Positions 46,537-53,996 of a stretch of DNA of 64,000 nt are shown piece by piece. The notes under the pieces are model-generated. The model searched no databases, was not told the origin of the DNA, and saw nothing but the letters and a program-made list of their open reading frames with translations. Positions within the stretch are counted from its first letter, which is position 1; each line of letters opens with the position of its first letter. Where the stretch lies: positions 2,318,001 to 2,382,000 of the forward strand of contig NZ_CP147404.1 of the NCBI RefSeq assembly GCF_037201805.1, written 5' to 3'. Origin of the DNA: Bacillus sp. FJAT-52991. GTDB lineage: Bacteria > Bacillota > Bacilli > Bacillales > Domibacillaceae. The position numbers and the translations under genes were made by a program.

Positions 46537-46917
46537 TTATTCTATACGTTTTACAATTTGCTTTGTCGTTTGATCATAAACCACCTTGGAATAAAAATTG
46601 GAACCCTCTTTCTTCGTTCTTAAATGAATCACATATTGGTCTGGATCTATTTCTGGAGAGGCGGAGTAGTTCACCTCTCCCTTATTGGTTACAAACACTC
46701 CTGAAATAGCCATTCCTTGGTCAAGCTGAGGACTCAAGTACTGCAAGGTCATCAGCTCCATCACTTTTATTTCGTAATATTCAGTTAAATACATAGCGGT
46801 TCTTTGCTTGCTTATGAAAATTTCCACGCCTAAAATAGCCGTTGACGAAACCACGATAAAAAGTAATAACACATAAGGAAACAATACACCGCGTTCATTT
46901 AAAATGAATCTTTTCAT
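46537..46917 (-). CDS. comGG: Competence pseudopilin-like protein ComGG
   Basis: This 126-residue minor pseudopilin-like protein has an N-terminal hydrophobic helix (VLFPYVLLLFIVVSSTAIL) and a soluble C-terminal domain with TKKEGSNFYSKVVYD. Homology to ComGG is weak, and the call rests mainly on being last in the operon. It overlaps comGF by 4 nt. The typical prepilin Glu is replaced, as is common in ComGG. Confidence 0.82.
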   Translation of the reverse strand: MKRFILNERGVLFPYVLLLFIVVSSTAILGVEIFISKQRTAMYLTEYYEIKVMELMTLQYLSPQLDQGMAISGVFVTNKGEVNYSASPEIDPDQYVIHLRTKKEGSNFYSKVVYDQTTKQIVKRIE

Positions 46918-47375
46918 AACGCTTTTTCAGGCAACGCGTAAAATTGTGCCTGTTCCTCTTCTCCATTGATAAAGATCACTTTTGTGCAAAGGGTTTGGTT
47001 CTCCCCCCAATAGAACTGGATAGATTCCACCTGCTGAAGAATCATTTCATGCCCCATTCCATTGACCCTCCTCCTCACTCCTTGTTTATATTTTTCAATG
47101 GAAATGTTCTGTCCTTCATGATGATAGAAAAGCTTATCATTGGCTGGGGTCCATGATTGAGAGTCATACATTTCTTTTCGCAACTGAATCACAAACAGCT
47201 CCCACTCTGACTTTCTACCAGGCTCTAGTTGCTCATTGACGCGGTAGACAGTTCCATATATCATCGGGAAAAGGGCAGCAATCGTCATAAACACCATAAG
47301 AATAAGTAAAGCTTCCACCATAGTAAAACCTTTATTGTTGCTGAATACAAAATTGCTTCCCGGACACTTCCACAC
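46914..47375 (-). CDS. comGF: Competence pseudopilin ComGF
   Basis: This minor pseudopilin has a prepilin cleavage site NNKG^FTMVEALLILMVF and a soluble domain with YKQGVRRRVNGMGHEMIL, typical of ComGF. The frame is open much further upstream, to 47480, but that region lies inside comGE. A GTG at 47375 (V36 of the open frame) is the most plausible start, giving 153 residues. The exact start is uncertain because no clear ribosome-binding site is present. It overlaps comGE by about 44 nt. Confidence 0.85.
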   Translation of the reverse strand: MWKCPGSNFVFSNNKGFTMVEALLILMVFMTIAALFPMIYGTVYRVNEQLEPGRKSEWELFVIQLRKEMYDSQSWTPANDKLFYHHEGQNISIEKYKQGVRRRVNGMGHEMILQQVESIQFYWGENQTLCTKVIFINGEEEQAQFYALPEKAL

Positions 47376-47637
47376 ACGCAACCGCTCTAGCTTCCCATGA
47401 TATTTTATATTCTTCACCTTCCTCCACATAAACGTAAGTAAAGCTATTCCCCTCACGTAGCCGTTTTTCTCCCTCTTCAAATAAAATTCTCATCGCTTTT
47501 TCCCTTTCCCATAAAGCTTTCGATTGACCAATCATTTGCAAAAGCAAAGGCAAAATCAGTATAGTCAAGATCAACACAGCTGAAAGTGACAGCAAGCTTT
47601 CGGCTAAAGAAAAGCCCTTTTCATTGTTCTTCCACAT
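47332..47637 (-). CDS. comGE: Competence pseudopilin ComGE
   Basis: This 101-residue minor pseudopilin has a prepilin motif NNEKG^FSLAESLLSLSAVLIL. The ATG at 47637 follows AAGGGGAG. It overlaps comGD by 17 nt and comGF at the other end. With the other ComG proteins it assembles a pseudopilus that brings DNA to ComEA. Confidence 0.88.
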   Translation of the reverse strand: MWKNNEKGFSLAESLLSLSAVLILTILILPLLLQMIGQSKALWEREKAMRILFEEGEKRLREGNSFTYVYVEEGEEYKISWEARAVACVEVSGKQFCIQQQ

Positions 47638-48067
47638 AAAATCTCCCCTTGCCAATTTGAAACACAACTTTTATATATCCATCTTTATATTTAAAAAGCA
47701 TCGTACCAAAACGATTCGTATTCCCATTTGGTAAAAACCAAATCTCCTGTAAAGAACCGTCTAAATGCCGAATGGAATCGGGAAACTTTCTTTGAACAAG
47801 TACCGTTGAAGGAGCGGTCATTGTTTTCATTCGGTAGGAATCTCTTGTCGTTAGTAATTGAACGTTGACAATCTCTTGTTTCGATATAGCATGGGATTGA
47901 GCAAGGTAAAGATCGGCCTGCAATTGATCGATAAATTTCTCTTTCTCCATGCTATCCAACATCTTTGGAAAAGGAATAATCGCAGCAGCCAATATGATGA
48001 GAAAGATAGAAAGAACCATCAGCATCTCGATCATAGAAACCCCTTGTTGATTACGAACATGCTTCAT
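47621..48067 (-). CDS. comGD: Competence pseudopilin ComGD
   Basis: This minor pseudopilin has prepilin site NQQG^VSMIEMLMVLSIFLIIL. The ATG at 48067, four nt past the comGC stop, gives 148 residues. An in-frame TTG at 48082 preceded by GGAGAGG is a reasonable alternative and would overlap comGC. The soluble domain contains YKDGYIKVVFQIGKGRFYV. Confidence 0.87.
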   Translation of the reverse strand: MKHVRNQQGVSMIEMLMVLSIFLIILAAAIIPFPKMLDSMEKEKFIDQLQADLYLAQSHAISKQEIVNVQLLTTRDSYRMKTMTAPSTVLVQRKFPDSIRHLDGSLQEIWFLPNGNTNRFGTMLFKYKDGYIKVVFQIGKGRFYVEEQ

Positions 48068-48071
48068 GCTC

Positions 48072-48389
48072 CTATTTAACAATACTGACCTCTCCATCTT
48101 TACCAATCGTTAATTTTTGCCCATTTGGACACTCAGTTTCATCCTCTTTCAAATAACCCATTTTAGCCATTTCAGAAAGAGACTCTGGAATTCTCTTCTC
48201 TTCTATTCGAAAAGCTTGCACCTGACCTTCTACCATATGCTGAAAAGCACTGCACCCTTTATCATTAATATTCTTACTTTGCTTAGCCACATTCGGAATG
48301 GCAACAAATAACAGCACCGATATAACTAAAAGCACAATCATCATCTCAATGAGTGTGAAGCCTTGATCATTTTTGATTATTTTTGTCAT
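48072..48389 (-). CDS. comGC: Competence major pseudopilin ComGC
   Basis: This is the major pseudopilin of the DNA-uptake pseudopilus, 105 residues. The prepilin site is NDQG^FTLIEMMIVLLVISVLL. Two cysteines, in DKGCSAFQ and ETECPNGQ, match the ComGC intramolecular disulfide. It sits between comGB and comGD. Processing needs the prepilin peptidase ComC, not in this window. Confidence 0.95.
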   Translation of the reverse strand: MTKIIKNDQGFTLIEMMIVLLVISVLLFVAIPNVAKQSKNINDKGCSAFQHMVEGQVQAFRIEEKRIPESLSEMAKMGYLKEDETECPNGQKLTIGKDGEVSIVK

Positions 48390-48404
48390 TTTGTTCCCTC
48401 CAAT

Positions 48405-49433
48405 TTATACCGATCCCACCATTTGAAACATCGGCAACATGACAGATAAATAGATAGCAACAACGACTGTACCAACAAATAGAAAAATAGATGGTTGCAA
48501 GATGTCTAACATTTTCTTCACTCTTTTTTCAATTAATACCTCACAAAACTCACTGAAAATAAACAGCTCTTCTGCTAGTCGACCATTCGCTTCCCCATGA
48601 CGAAGAAGCTTAACTAATTGTTTTTCAAAACAAGGCATTTGTTCAGCGGCTTCAGCAAATGAATGACCAAGTAATAAAGCGGCAGTCATTTCAGTAGCTA
48701 TATGCTTTAAGATCGGATGCATCGTTTGCTGCTGCAAAATAAGCAATACTTCGTTCACAGCAAAACCGCTTTTAAGCAAATAAGACACTTCCTTTGAGAA
48801 CAAGCGCGTGAAAAACAATGAAAAATAAGAGGAGATAACTGGTATTTTCATTAAAAGAGAGATTCTTTTCTGTGGGGTTTGTTTTTGATAATAAAGAAAG
48901 AGCACCGTGAAAATGATAAGAAATAGAGAGGCAGTCATCATAATCAATGGAGGGGCGACTTGCAAAAACGCAATCAATGCAAATGTTCCTCCTTGTGGGG
49001 TAAAACCGAGTGCAGAATAAAGATCTTCAAATCGAGGCATTAAAAATCGGTTCAATAGAAACAACAGCATAAATAAAATAAAAAGTAGAAACAATGGATA
49101 TTGAAGCAACTTAGTTAGTTTTTCTTTAGCTTCCTCTGTTTTTTTCCATTGGTCTCCAGCGTACTTTAACGTGGCGGGCAGATGTCCATGTTTTTCAGCA
49201 AAAAACACTTGAAGACAAATCGTTGAGGGAAATTGAAGCAGTTGAAGAATTTCATTCAATGGAGCCCCTGCATTTAATTCAGATCGAATTAAGCGAATGG
49301 ATTCATGATGATTTCGATCGAAATTTAATAATAAAAATTCAAGGGCAGCACCGATTGTAAAGCCTTGCTGCAGCATTTCCCCAAGACGAAAAATAAATTC
49401 ACCTTGGTACTTTGTCGCGTTCCTCTTCTTCAA
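48405..49433 (-). CDS. comGB: Competence transformation-pilus membrane protein ComGB
   Basis: This polytopic protein of the GspF/PilC family has two T2SSF domains. They are visible in FRLGEMLQQGFTIGAALEFL and LLKSGFAVNEVLLILQQQ, and three membrane segments lie at about 155-175, 195-220 and 320-340. The frame is open back to 49472, inside comGA. The start is not clear; a TTG at 49433 leaves 342 residues and overlaps comGA by 35 nt. Confidence 0.91.
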   Translation of the reverse strand: MKKRNATKYQGEFIFRLGEMLQQGFTIGAALEFLLLNFDRNHHESIRLIRSELNAGAPLNEILQLLQFPSTICLQVFFAEKHGHLPATLKYAGDQWKKTEEAKEKLTKLLQYPLFLLFILFMLLFLLNRFLMPRFEDLYSALGFTPQGGTFALIAFLQVAPPLIMMTASLFLIIFTVLFLYYQKQTPQKRISLLMKIPVISSYFSLFFTRLFSKEVSYLLKSGFAVNEVLLILQQQTMHPILKHIATEMTAALLLGHSFAEAAEQMPCFEKQLVKLLRHGEANGRLAEELFIFSEFCEVLIEKRVKKMLDILQPSIFLFVGTVVVAIYLSVMLPMFQMVGSV

Positions 49434-50490
49434 ATACCCAACGATGATATTCTTTTTGAGAGAGATATCCAAGGGCGATCCCCTTTCTTAATAAATCTTT
49501 TAATAACGGATATTGATAGTCTCCACCTTCTCCTTTCGCTTCCTTCAAGACCTCTTGCAAATTCGTTCCACTTAAGATTTCATACACCGTCGCTTGCTTG
49601 CGTCTATTCCCCGAACGACAATACAAAGAGCAAGCAGTATCACATTGAGGACACATTAAATTCACCAGTCGCTGAGCTGTCACCGCAACGAGCGTTTGCT
49701 GAATTTCATGCCATTTTAATCCGAACTCAAGAAGCCGAAACACCGCTCCTTTCGCATCTTTTGTATGCAACGTCGTCAGAACTAAATGACCCGTTAATGC
49801 CGCTCGTATCGCAATCCTAGCTGTTTCTTCATCACGAATCTCACCCACCATAATCACATCTGGGTCGTGACGCAAAATCGCTTTTAACCCTGTGGAATAC
49901 GTGACACCCGCTTTTTCATTCACTTGCACTTGAAGCCAGCGATCATTTTGCTTTTCAACCGGATCTTCTAATGTAATCACATTACGCCCATGCTGATTGG
50001 CACTATGTTGAATAAGCGAATAAAGAGTGGTCGTCTTACCGCTGCCGGTTGGACCAGTAAAAACAATCAACCCGTGAGAATGTGATAATAACGCAAGCAA
50101 TTTTTGAGCTGAATTAGGAAATAAGGATAATTGAAACATATCAAGGACGGCTTGCTGAGGTAATAATCGAATCACGAGGCTTTCTTTAGAGAGGGCTGTA
50201 GGAAGAGTGGAAATGCGTAAAGAGACAACAAAGCCAGACAAGTCTAACTGAAAAGAACCACTTTGAGGCTTTCGTTTCTCACCGATATCCATAGATGCCA
50301 TAAACTTAACATGGGAAATTAATCGCTCTCCTTCTCGTAAGGAAAATTCAGTATGGGGAATTAATTGACCTGAGGAGCGAAACTGAACGGCATATCCGTG
50401 TTGACGAGGGATAAAGTGGATATCAGTAGAATTGAGGGCTAATGCTTCACTCAATATCTCTTCGACCACCTTTTCAACCACCATGTACAA
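49399..50490 (-). CDS. comGA: Competence ATPase ComGA
   Basis: This secretion-type ATPase of the PilB/GspE family powers assembly of the competence pseudopilus. It has 363 residues. Walker A is GPTGSGKTTTLYSL at about 146-159, the Asp box is ITLEDPVE, Walker B is PDVIMVGEIRDEETA, and the His box LTTLHTKDA follows. A zinc-binding CPQCDTACSLYC is present. A TTG at 50490 or the ATG two codons later may start. I found no clear ComK box (AAAA-N5-TTTT pairs) upstream. Confidence 0.95.
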   Translation of the reverse strand: MYMVVEKVVEEILSEALALNSTDIHFIPRQHGYAVQFRSSGQLIPHTEFSLREGERLISHVKFMASMDIGEKRKPQSGSFQLDLSGFVVSLRISTLPTALSKESLVIRLLPQQAVLDMFQLSLFPNSAQKLLALLSHSHGLIVFTGPTGSGKTTTLYSLIQHSANQHGRNVITLEDPVEKQNDRWLQVQVNEKAGVTYSTGLKAILRHDPDVIMVGEIRDEETARIAIRAALTGHLVLTTLHTKDAKGAVFRLLEFGLKWHEIQQTLVAVTAQRLVNLMCPQCDTACSLYCRSGNRRKQATVYEILSGTNLQEVLKEAKGEGGDYQYPLLKDLLRKGIALGYLSQKEYHRWVFEEEERDKVPR

Positions 50491-50645
50491 ATTTCACCAC
50501 CTTTCACTTTGCTACCCAATCATTTCGACATGAATCTTTCAACTCCTTCTTTTTTTCAGATTTTTTTCATGTATGACTTTTATCATTTCTTCTCGATTGA
50601 TTGTTGACTATAATGGGAATAATAAACAACATAGGAGTGTTTGAA

Positions 50646-51335
50646 ATGGAACAAACATTAAAAACGACCGCCACACTAGCTGATCCCACAAGGTTTTCAA
50701 TTTATCAGTATATGGTCAAGCACCAAAAAGAAGTTTCCGTCCAAGAAATTGCGAAACAATTTGATATTCATCCGAATGTGGCACGGCTACACCTGTCTAA
50801 ATTAGAGGATATTGAAATAATTGATTCTTTTTTACACAAATCCGGAAAAGGCGGCAGACCAGGAAAGTTATACAAGCCTTCTGAAAAGTCTATCCAGCTC
50901 TCTTTTCCTCACAGAGATTTTCAACTACTTGCGAATATTGCCTTATCAGCCCTTGCCTCCATTGGTGAGTTAGGCATAGCAGAGGCCAAAAAAATCGCTT
51001 ATTCATTCGGTGAAAAAACGATTAGACAAAAAATAAGCAGAGAAAGCACATTATCAAATGAGGAAAAACTACAATTGCTACAGGAAATTTCGGCAATGAC
51101 TGGATACATTCCAGTAGTTGAGGAAAAGAAAGATGGGATACACATTCATTTCACTCTGTACAACTGCCCTTTTAAAGAAGCTGTAGAACGACAAAGTGAA
51201 CTTACATGTCAAGTACATATCGCTTTTTTAAAGGGAGCCTTCGACAGTTTGTTTAAACAGTTGTCATTTCAACAAACTTCCAGCATGACAGATGGATGTA
51301 AAGAGTGTACATATCATGTAATCGTCACAAACTAA
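50646..51335 (+). CDS. ArsR-like winged-HTH regulator with C-terminal cysteine cluster
   Basis: This 229-residue putative repressor has an N-terminal winged HTH (about 8-75, VQEIAKQFDIHPNVARLHLS then GRPGKLYKP) and a C-terminal sensor domain. Cysteines cluster in LYNCPF, ELTCQVH and DGCKECTYHV, a pattern that may bind iron-sulfur or another metal, as in SufR-like proteins. The ATG at 50646 follows TAGGAG at 9 nt. It is divergent from comGA and followed by yqgY. The target is unknown. Confidence 0.78.
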   Translation: MEQTLKTTATLADPTRFSIYQYMVKHQKEVSVQEIAKQFDIHPNVARLHLSKLEDIEIIDSFLHKSGKGGRPGKLYKPSEKSIQLSFPHRDFQLLANIALSALASIGELGIAEAKKIAYSFGEKTIRQKISRESTLSNEEKLQLLQEISAMTGYIPVVEEKKDGIHIHFTLYNCPFKEAVERQSELTCQVHIAFLKGAFDSLFKQLSFQQTSSMTDGCKECTYHVIVTN

Positions 51336-51417
51336 CCTAAAGAAACGTTTACAATTGCATGACTATTCCATTATAATAAGATATTGATGGAGTGTTGTAT
51401 AAAGGAGGGGATACATA

Positions 51418-51660
51418 ATGGATCGGATGTTTCGTGTTTTAGCATTTTGGACAGGCATCTTTTCAGTAATGTTTTATCTTGGCCATATGAATATTACTGC
51501 TCTAATCTTCTTAGGTCAAACGGGATTTTTCTTACTAGTGAGCTATTTAAAATTAACTGAAAGAATGTATATTTATGTGTTTGCAGCGTACTTAACTGTA
51601 TTCTTTGCGGGATTCACATACTGGACTACATTTATGATGACTCCAGGAGCTGTGCATTAA
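51418..51660 (+). CDS. yqgY: Small membrane protein YqgY (DUF2626)
   Basis: This 80-residue protein has three hydrophobic helices (VLAFWTGIFSVMFYL, ITALIFLGQTGFFLLVSY, YVFAAYLTVFFAGFTYWT) and is typical of DUF2626. AGGAGGGG precedes the ATG. It is convergent with yqgX. The function is unknown. Confidence 0.86.
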   Translation: MDRMFRVLAFWTGIFSVMFYLGHMNITALIFLGQTGFFLLVSYLKLTERMYIYVFAAYLTVFFAGFTYWTTFMMTPGAVH

Positions 51661-51670
51661 TTACTCAGAA

Positions 51671-51704
51671 AAGCCAGTCTACTTCATCAGTGGCTGGTTT
51701 TTTG
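51671..51704 (+). terminator. Probable terminator of yqgY
   Basis: A hairpin with stem AGCCA / TGGCT (plus weaker internal pairing) is followed on the plus strand by GGTTTTTTG. It is 11 nt after the yqgY stop. Confidence 0.6.
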
Positions 51705-51725
51705 TATTAGGCGATGCTAATTATA

Positions 51726-51872
51726 ATGTTGATTTTTTGACTCATTGAAATAGAACGAAAAGAAAACGTCGAGAAAATACATTTTCTCGACGTTTTCTTT
51801 TCGTTCCATTCACTTTCAGCGTCCGCTGAAAGCGTGCTGCACGAATGAGTCAAAAGTGGTCAAAATTAACAT
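51726..51872. repeat. Nested palindromic element (MITE- or REP-like)
   Basis: This is a roughly 147-bp element bounded by imperfect inverted repeats. The inner ends TTTTGACTCATT (51735-51746) and AATGAGTCAAAA (51844-51855) are perfect, and the outer ATGTT / AACAT are also complementary. Inside are a perfect 26-bp stem with a 2-nt loop (51753-51778 with 51781-51806) and a second hairpin CTTTCAGC-gtcc-GCTGAAAG (51813-51832), plus CGTG-CTG-CACG. It encodes no protein. It fills the gap between convergent yqgY and yqgX. Confidence 0.75.
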
Positions 51873-51894
51873 CGTTATTTAACAAAGCTTTGTA

Positions 51895-52527
51895 TTAAAA
51901 ACCATTTAAAAAAGGATTGCTCTCCATTTCCTCGATAATACTTGTTGCTGGCCCATGTCCTGGTAAGACAATCGTTTCTTCAGGAAGAGATAGAAGATGG
52001 CGATGAATGCTTTCAATTAATTGATCACGGCTTCCTCTAGGAAGATCTGTTCGTCCAATACTTCCCCTAAAAAGAACATCCCCTGAAAAAACAGCCTGAC
52101 CTCGTTCATAATAATAAGAGATGCTTCCCGGTGAGTGACCCGGAGTGTGAAATAATTTAAATTGAAAATTTCCGATCTGAATTTCTTCTTCATTCGTAAG
52201 AATCCGATCTGCAGGGGCTGCACTCACTCTCCCCATATGGAAGAACTCAGAACCATTCAATGAGGGATTCATTAACCAATCCTTTTCTTCGACATGAAGA
52301 TAGACAGGAATATGAAATGCATTGCGAACATCCTCAACGGCACCAATATGATCAAAATGTGCATGGGTTAATAACACAGCTAACGGTGAGAGTTCATTAG
52401 CATGCAACCATTCCATCAGCCGATCTCCCTCTGCTCCTGGATCAAAAATAATACATTCTTTTTCGCTATTTGAGAGTACATAACAATTCGTCTGCAATGT
52501 TCCTAACGGCAGTTGTGACCAATTCAT
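51895..52527 (-). CDS. yqgX: Metallo-beta-lactamase fold hydrolase YqgX (glyoxalase II-like)
   Basis: This 210-residue enzyme has the MBL metal motif THAHFDHIGAVEDV, then HTPGHSPGS, FSGDVLF and LPGHGPAT, together binding two metals. The fold and length match short glyoxalase II-like hydrolases such as B. subtilis YqgX; the role in methylglyoxal detoxification is from family knowledge. It is followed (upstream, divergently) by yqgW. Confidence 0.9.
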   Translation of the reverse strand: MNWSQLPLGTLQTNCYVLSNSEKECIIFDPGAEGDRLMEWLHANELSPLAVLLTHAHFDHIGAVEDVRNAFHIPVYLHVEEKDWLMNPSLNGSEFFHMGRVSAAPADRILTNEEEIQIGNFQFKLFHTPGHSPGSISYYYERGQAVFSGDVLFRGSIGRTDLPRGSRDQLIESIHRHLLSLPEETIVLPGHGPATSIIEEMESNPFLNGF

Positions 52528-52714
52528 TTTTCAGCACACCTTTCTACTGTAATACTCTTATCGTACCAGTCATTCATGTCTATTTAAAGAACTATCATAT
52601 TTCACCTCGACAAACCTTGAAAAAAACTATAAAATAATGGTGTGTATGTACTTGTTTTACATAAACTATTATAAACTCTGTAGGTATTGAGTAGAACAAG
52701 AAAGGGGTTTGACA

Positions 52715-52891
52715 ATGAACGGCTTAATTATTATTTTCGGTCTTGTGGCGATTCTTGCCGTATTCGGTTCATTGAGCGCTTTAAAAAGCAAAAATATTCT
52801 GGGTATTCTTTTTGGCCTTGGAACTGCTGGCGTGTTCGGATGGTTTACAATCATGACCTTCATTAATTCTGGCTATCCTGGAGCACACTAA
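52715..52891 (+). CDS. yqgW: Small membrane protein YqgW (DUF2759)
   Basis: This 58-residue protein consists of two membrane helices (LIIIFGLVAILAVFGSLSAL and ILGILFGLGTAGVFGWFTIM) joined by KSKN. The ATG at 52715 follows AAAGGGG. It matches DUF2759/YqgW by size and position and ends at a strong shared terminator. Its function is unknown. Confidence 0.84.
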   Translation: MNGLIIIFGLVAILAVFGSLSALKSKNILGILFGLGTAGVFGWFTIMTFINSGYPGAH

Positions 52892-52917
52892 AATTCTAAA
52901 AAAATGACCGGATCGTC

Positions 52918-52991
52918 AAAGAGCTGTCTTAATAAAGCGCTTGCTTTTTCTTTTATAAAGGAATAGCTTGCCGCTTTACAGACAGCTCTTT
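52918..52991. terminator. Bidirectional terminator between yqgW and the M14 peptidase gene
   Basis: Perfect outer stem AAAGAGCTGTCT / AGACAGCTCTTT. An inner region has complementary AAAGCGC and GCGGC-like segments. It lies between two convergent genes. Confidence 0.78.
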
Positions 52992-52997
52992 CCTAAT

Positions 52998-53882
52998 TTA
53001 TTCTAATAAAGCCGCTATACAAATACTTCTTGTTGCTTGATACATAGCTGGTAATTGAGTAAGCGGAAGCGGATTACACCCCTTTCCAAGCTCGATCGTA
53101 AATCCAGGCTGTTCATACTCTTGAATAAACCAATCTTTAAACCCCGCATGACTATCGATGAAACGAACCGCCTCATACCCACTCACTCGCTCAAACCTCT
53201 CGGCCAAGCATTTAGACTCTTCAGGCTCTTTATTGTTATACCCCCAATAGAACTCAGCTCCTTGTGTATGAAAGGCGAGAACGCGGTCAAATTGCTCCCT
53301 TATTTGCAATTCAGCCATCACAATCGCTTCCGGTTCACTTAGTGGCCGATCTCCTGGATAATCGCGTGGGGCAGGCGATTTAGGCTCTTTTCTTTCTTTT
53401 TCAATTTCCCAACCGACTGGATACTGATTATTTAAGTCCACTCCACGAATATTCGCTTTCCACCCCGAAAATTCAGTGGAGCCACCATTTATAGATATGA
53501 CCTGTTGTTCATTCTTTGTGGAGAGCCCATTGATGACTAACTCCACCCCATCAGGATTAACCATAGGGACAATCGACAAACTATTTTCACTGAATAAAAG
53601 CTGAGATGAGATTCCTTCTATTACATCACCTTTTGCAATCGCCTCTGCATACTCCTTAACAAAGGAAAGTAATGCAGAAGAAGTAATCCATTCATTTGCA
53701 TGAAATGACCCGTTAAAATGCACTTTTCTTTTTCCCTCACCAATCTTGATTTCCCATATCGATCGTCCCTCTACACTTTTTCCAATCTCATACAAACGAA
53801 CAAATGAATAACTATTCTTCAATTGATTTATATCTATTAATAGTTGCTGAAAATCATAAGGCCGAAAGCATAAAAAAGACAT
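52998..53882 (-). CDS. yqgT: M14-family gamma-D-glutamyl-L-diamino acid endopeptidase (YqgT-like)
   Basis: This 294-residue zinc carboxypeptidase fold protein should cut peptidoglycan peptides. Zinc ligands lie in NGSFHANEWITS (His, Glu) and LAFHTQGAEFY (His), and the catalytic Glu in FTIELGKGCNPLP. VPMVNPDGVELVINGL and RGVDLNNQYPVGWE are typical. The ATG at 53882 follows AAGGGGGG. It has no signal peptide and lacks the N-terminal LysM repeats known from B. subtilis YqgT, so it may act on recycled muropeptides inside the cell. Confidence 0.86.
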   Translation of the reverse strand: MSFLCFRPYDFQQLLIDINQLKNSYSFVRLYEIGKSVEGRSIWEIKIGEGKRKVHFNGSFHANEWITSSALLSFVKEYAEAIAKGDVIEGISSQLLFSENSLSIVPMVNPDGVELVINGLSTKNEQQVISINGGSTEFSGWKANIRGVDLNNQYPVGWEIEKERKEPKSPAPRDYPGDRPLSEPEAIVMAELQIREQFDRVLAFHTQGAEFYWGYNNKEPEESKCLAERFERVSGYEAVRFIDSHAGFKDWFIQEYEQPGFTIELGKGCNPLPLTQLPAMYQATRSICIAALLE

Positions 53883-53958
53883 GAAATCCCCCCTTATAAA
53901 AACTTCATCCTCATAATATATGCAACGTAGCCTGTACACTTTTTTAAACAAAGAAAAA

Positions 53959-53993
53959 AAGAAAAGCTCACCATAATAGGCAAGCTTTTCTTC
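53959..53993 (-). terminator. Terminator of ltaS
   Basis: Stem GAAAAGCT / AGCTTTTC with a 14-nt loop. On the minus strand it is followed by TTTTTTTCTTTG. It lies just after the ltaS stop codon. Confidence 0.8.
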
Positions 53994-53996
53994 ACA

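Noticed and set aside
47375..47480. Long N-terminal extension of comGF
   Set aside because: It lies within comGE, and the extra residues would place about 50 amino acids before the prepilin cleavage site, far longer than usual leaders.
50491..50600. ComK box upstream of comGA
   Set aside because: The region is A/T-rich on both strands, but no pair of AAAA-N5-TTTT sites at the required helical spacing could be placed.
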